Assembly (NCBI GenBank): GCA_013397075.1
Contig: VWZS01007625.1
Span: 458 to 64,457, forward strand
DNA: 64,000 nt
Direction of reading: 5' to 3'
From: Rhabdornis inornatus
Taxonomy: Eukaryota; Chordata; Aves; Passeriformes; Rhabdornithidae
The first letter of the stretch is position 1. The number at the start of each line of letters is the position of its first letter. The notes beneath the pieces are model-generated. The model was not told where the DNA came from. It saw only the letters and a program-made list of their open reading frames with translations, and did no database searches. Shown piece by piece: positions 61,001 to 64,000 of this stretch. Both the position numbers and the translations under genes were made by a program.

Positions 61001-63565
61001 AGTGCAGGCAAACTTAATTCCAATATGTGTGAGCACATTAATATTTGACTTGGAAACTGTAGGAGCATGATGGGTACATGTGGGAGCAAAAGGAACAGAA
61101 AGAGAACAGAAGAGAAAGAAATCATATAATTATTATTTAGCAATTCTCAGATCAGCTTGAAAGTTGCTAAGCACTGTAAAATCTCAGTGTGACAATTCCT
61201 GAATAAGCATTTGGAAATTTCAAAACGTATCACGAGGAAAGCTGTAAGAGGCAAAGCACTCAGTTCCAAGCCCTCCCTTCTGTGTCAGTGGCAAAGCAGT
61301 GCTTTGATTTGCTTTATGGGCAATAAATAACACAAAAGCCTGGAAGATGCAGCAGGGCTGACAAGACTGTGCAATCCTCACAGGACAGCATGCACAGCTA
61401 ATCAAACACACTGGCTGATTGTCTCCAGAGCTCCTCTGCCTTGCAGTGCCCTCCTACACCTGAGTATGCCTGTTTGGAGAAGAAAAGGATGGAATTATAA
61501 ATCATAGCTAGCAACATAGTGGGTTTGGCACATCCTACACATTAATTCATGCAAAGCATTCACAGAACTACCTGAGTACCTAAAGAAATGAGCGAGCTGC
61601 ATCTGCAGATTATTATTCCTTTTGCTGCAGAACGTGAAGTGCTGCCTTCCAGAGGCACTGGAGGGGCAGGATGCAGGCAGAACATCAGGTCTCTGACTGC
61701 CTCAGGTGAAGCTGTGGGTCACCATCACTCACAGCAGCAGCTAGAGAGCAAAGCCAGAGGGAAAATGGGGTGATCCTGATCCTATCTCTACAGAAAAAGG
61801 CATTTTTGCTCCCCAGTCCAAACGGTTCTGAACTTCACCTCCCTCTCCTGTTCTCCAGTCTCATTCCATTACCTTGGGTGTTCTTGCCACAGCACCAAAG
61901 GTGAGTGTCCCTCAAGACTTCCCTGGTGCACTCCAGCAGATGAAGTACCATCACGTTTTCTTAGAGTTAACAGAAAAACTGCAGGTCTGCATACCTAGTT
62001 GAGAGTGTGTTTTATATGGCAATGTGATATTCAGTGATGTTGTGTTACCAAACACTGAGCAAGCTGACAGATACATCTGTTAGAAGTGTAATTACACAGG
62101 ATAACTTGTACTAGTGTCCCTCTCTGCTAAAGAAAACAATGGATTTTCATTCAGAGGGGCACCTTGGAAGATTAATGGTAGTAATGAAGCATGAAATATT
62201 TCCTTGCTAGCATGGTTAATCTGAAACAGAGGAAACAATCATTTCACGCTGGAGGGATAATCCTTTGAGGAAAATTTTCAGTGAAATAATGTATTGTCAT
62301 ATCTCGCATAAGTCAACAAAGAAACTATTGGTGTTGTGCTTATTGTTGTGCTTATTGCAATAAAGGCCAACAAGAACAAAAAAACAAAAAAAAAAGGAAA
62401 TGCAATCAGCACAGCCAAAAAGCAGATACACAATGGGATCAGCAGGAGGGAGAGAGGAAGGCTGGAAAACTGTGACAAGAAGCAACAGCATAAGGAGCAA
62501 AGGATGCCAGAGACCAGAAATTCAACCATGGGGAGAGAAGTTGGAAGGAAATGTTCAAATAAAAACATTTGGGCACAATTTTTTAAGTGAGCCACGAGCA
62601 GTGTTAGTTAAAAGGAAGTGGCCACGGAGGCAGGTACTGCAGCTGGGCAGCAGCAAAGGGTGCCAGGGCAGGCACTGAGCTCCCAGAGCTGCCCCTGTCA
62701 CCCCTTGGACACAATTTATACCTTGAATGGGCTCTGCCAGCTAACACAGAGAGACTGGTACATAGATGTGTGTGTATACACGGGAAAAGTAACATTTTAA
62801 AAAATATATACTTTTTTTTTTTCCAAGTAAAGCCTTCTCTAGCATACACTGGTCTCCATACAAAAAAAGAAAAAAATCCCTTGATAACAACTTATCAGAA
62901 TCATCCCCTCAGATCCTTACCAATGCTCTATCTTCAAAGAACACTCACAAGCCTACATAAGCAGTTTGATCAATACTTTCAACACTAATAAAGGCCAAGA
63001 GCAACTTCATTTCTACCCTTTGCCTAAACTGAATTGGAATCTAAGCAAGTGCATCGCTCAGTTACTTTGCTCATGGTAAGCAGATTCAGCTGAAGGAGAT
63101 AGAGGCTTTCAGTGGCAACTAATGCTGTTCAACTGATAATACTTTATATTTATCTCACATAAACATCAGCAGAGCAGGAAATGCTAAACTTTTTCTAGGA
63201 AAAAAAGCCCCATTAAATACGTCTATTTCTAGATTCTTTTTTTAATACCTAAGTGCCTTTTTATTACTTTAACTGATGACTGCTGTTGTCCTGATAATTT
63301 TTTATTCTGCAAGATGTTTTATGCTTACAATATTCTCAGTGTGAAGCACTAATTAGAATCAGAAAAGCAGTCTATTCTCATCATCTTTTTCCTGTCAGTA
63401 TTTATTATGGGAAATGTCTTTCCTGTAAGAGGGAACCTGTTCCCTTGTCATCTGGGAGGCTGGGTGAGCGTGGGGACTGTCACCTCCCACTGCTCAGTGC
63501 CACCAAGAGCAGAGGCTGTGCCTCCTGAGCCAGGACTGAGACATTCCCTAGGGCTTTGCCTCAGC
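58017..63565. other. Non-coding DNA, no gene recognised
   Basis: A+T-rich single-copy-looking DNA with short simple repeats, including a 12-base tandem pair at about 62333-62356 and an A/T-tract pair near 62380 and 62811. Open frames do not exceed about 105 codons and match nothing known to me. Confidence 0.55.
60074..60143. repeat. (AAAAT)n microsatellite containing a six-base gap
   Basis: AAAAT and AAAT units on both sides of six N (60089-60094). The gap is inside the repeat, so the array length is not known. Confidence 0.88.
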
Positions 63566-63627
63566 CTGCCCTGCTGTGATGTTTTTTGGTGTTTTTTCCT
63601 TGCCAGGCTGCCCTGCTGTGATGTTTT
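63566..63627. repeat. Direct repeat, 42-bp spacing
   Basis: CTGCCCTGCTGTGATGTTTT occurs at 63566 and again at 63608 with similar flanking bases, a small tandem duplication inside a G+C-richer patch. The plus frame that runs through it (63407-63913) is open for 168 codons but unassignable. Confidence 0.85.
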
Positions 63628-64000
63628 CTTTGTTCCAGCCATACATGACTCACTGTGTTGGCCCAGCAGAGCCACAGCTGCAGCCACTCCTTCTCCTGGC
63701 AGGAGGTTTCAGGTATCTCTACCTGGACAGCTTCTGTGGCAAGCAGAACTCTGTTTGCCCACACTGGGCTGGTGTTTGCTGTCACTGATAGCCCTGTCTC
63801 AGTGGCTGTGGCCACCAGATCAGCTCCAGCAGGATACTGTCACTGCAAACTCCTGCTTGTGTGTCACACAGCCGTCAGAACTTTGTTGCTGCCAGGAAAA
63901 GAATAAGGAATGAAGTGTAGAGAATATCAGTGTGACTCTAAAAATGTACTGCCATACTTCACTTCGCTGGTAGAAAATGCAGCTCAACTACTGCAAGGTC

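Noticed and set aside
63407..63913. Plus frame of 168 codons
   Set aside because: It is cysteine-, leucine- and proline-rich, contains a 42-bp-spaced duplication, overlaps open frames on the other strand and resembles no known protein.
1..64000. CRISPR arrays, tRNA or rRNA genes, and bacterial-type operons
   Set aside because: The tandem arrays lack the repeat-plus-unique-spacer layout of CRISPR, and no tRNA B-box or rRNA signature was noticed. The retroposons and composition are those of a bird nuclear genome.

Overview
The window is vertebrate nuclear DNA, almost certainly from a bird and most likely a songbird (Passeriformes). The evidence is three 3'-end fragments of CR1 LINEs, the main avian retroposon, together with endogenous-retrovirus LTRs resembling families I know from passerine genomes. 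The sequence is otherwise A+T-rich and repeat-poor, has one sharp CpG island, and carries assembly gaps (single N at 31100, 34324 and 41574; six N at 60089-60094). No bacterial gene organisation, CRISPR array, tRNA or rRNA was seen. No open reading frame could be assigned to a known protein, and I call no CDS. The longer open frames are low-complexity, repeat-derived or lie in GC-rich DNA with few stops.

Layout: 1-454 is an LTR on the minus strand, cut by the window edge. From 455 to about 40.9 kb the sequence is non-coding and looks intronic or intergenic. It holds a CR1 end at 9.2 kb, a short tandem array at 10.3-10.8 kb interrupted by a textbook solo LTR (10363-10792), an AT palindrome at 13.6 kb, a CR1 end at 22.4 kb, a 29/31-bp minisatellite at 27.6 kb, a 56-base A tract at 31.03 kb, and an LTR fragment at 34.2 kb that runs into a gap. 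About 41.0-41.9 kb is a CpG island with a CRE-like site and a GC box, the only convincing promoter in the window. It carries its own GC-rich minisatellite. From 42 kb to the end the sequence is again non-coding, with a seven-unit 52-bp minisatellite at 48.6 kb, a CR1 end at 52.2 kb and two copies of a 217-bp segment at 55.5 and 57.8 kb.

The most useful functional inference concerns the CpG island. Hand counts of sampled lines give more A+C on the plus strand to its left and more G+T to its right. Transcribed vertebrate DNA tends to show G+T excess on the RNA-like strand, so this pattern would fit divergent transcription from the island: leftward through about 41 kb of intron and rightward through the remainder. 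No exon could be identified to name either transcript. I found no evidence for a new multi-gene system. The notable items are structural: a tandem array split by an LTR, a promoter-embedded minisatellite, a duplicated 217-bp block and a strand-composition switch.
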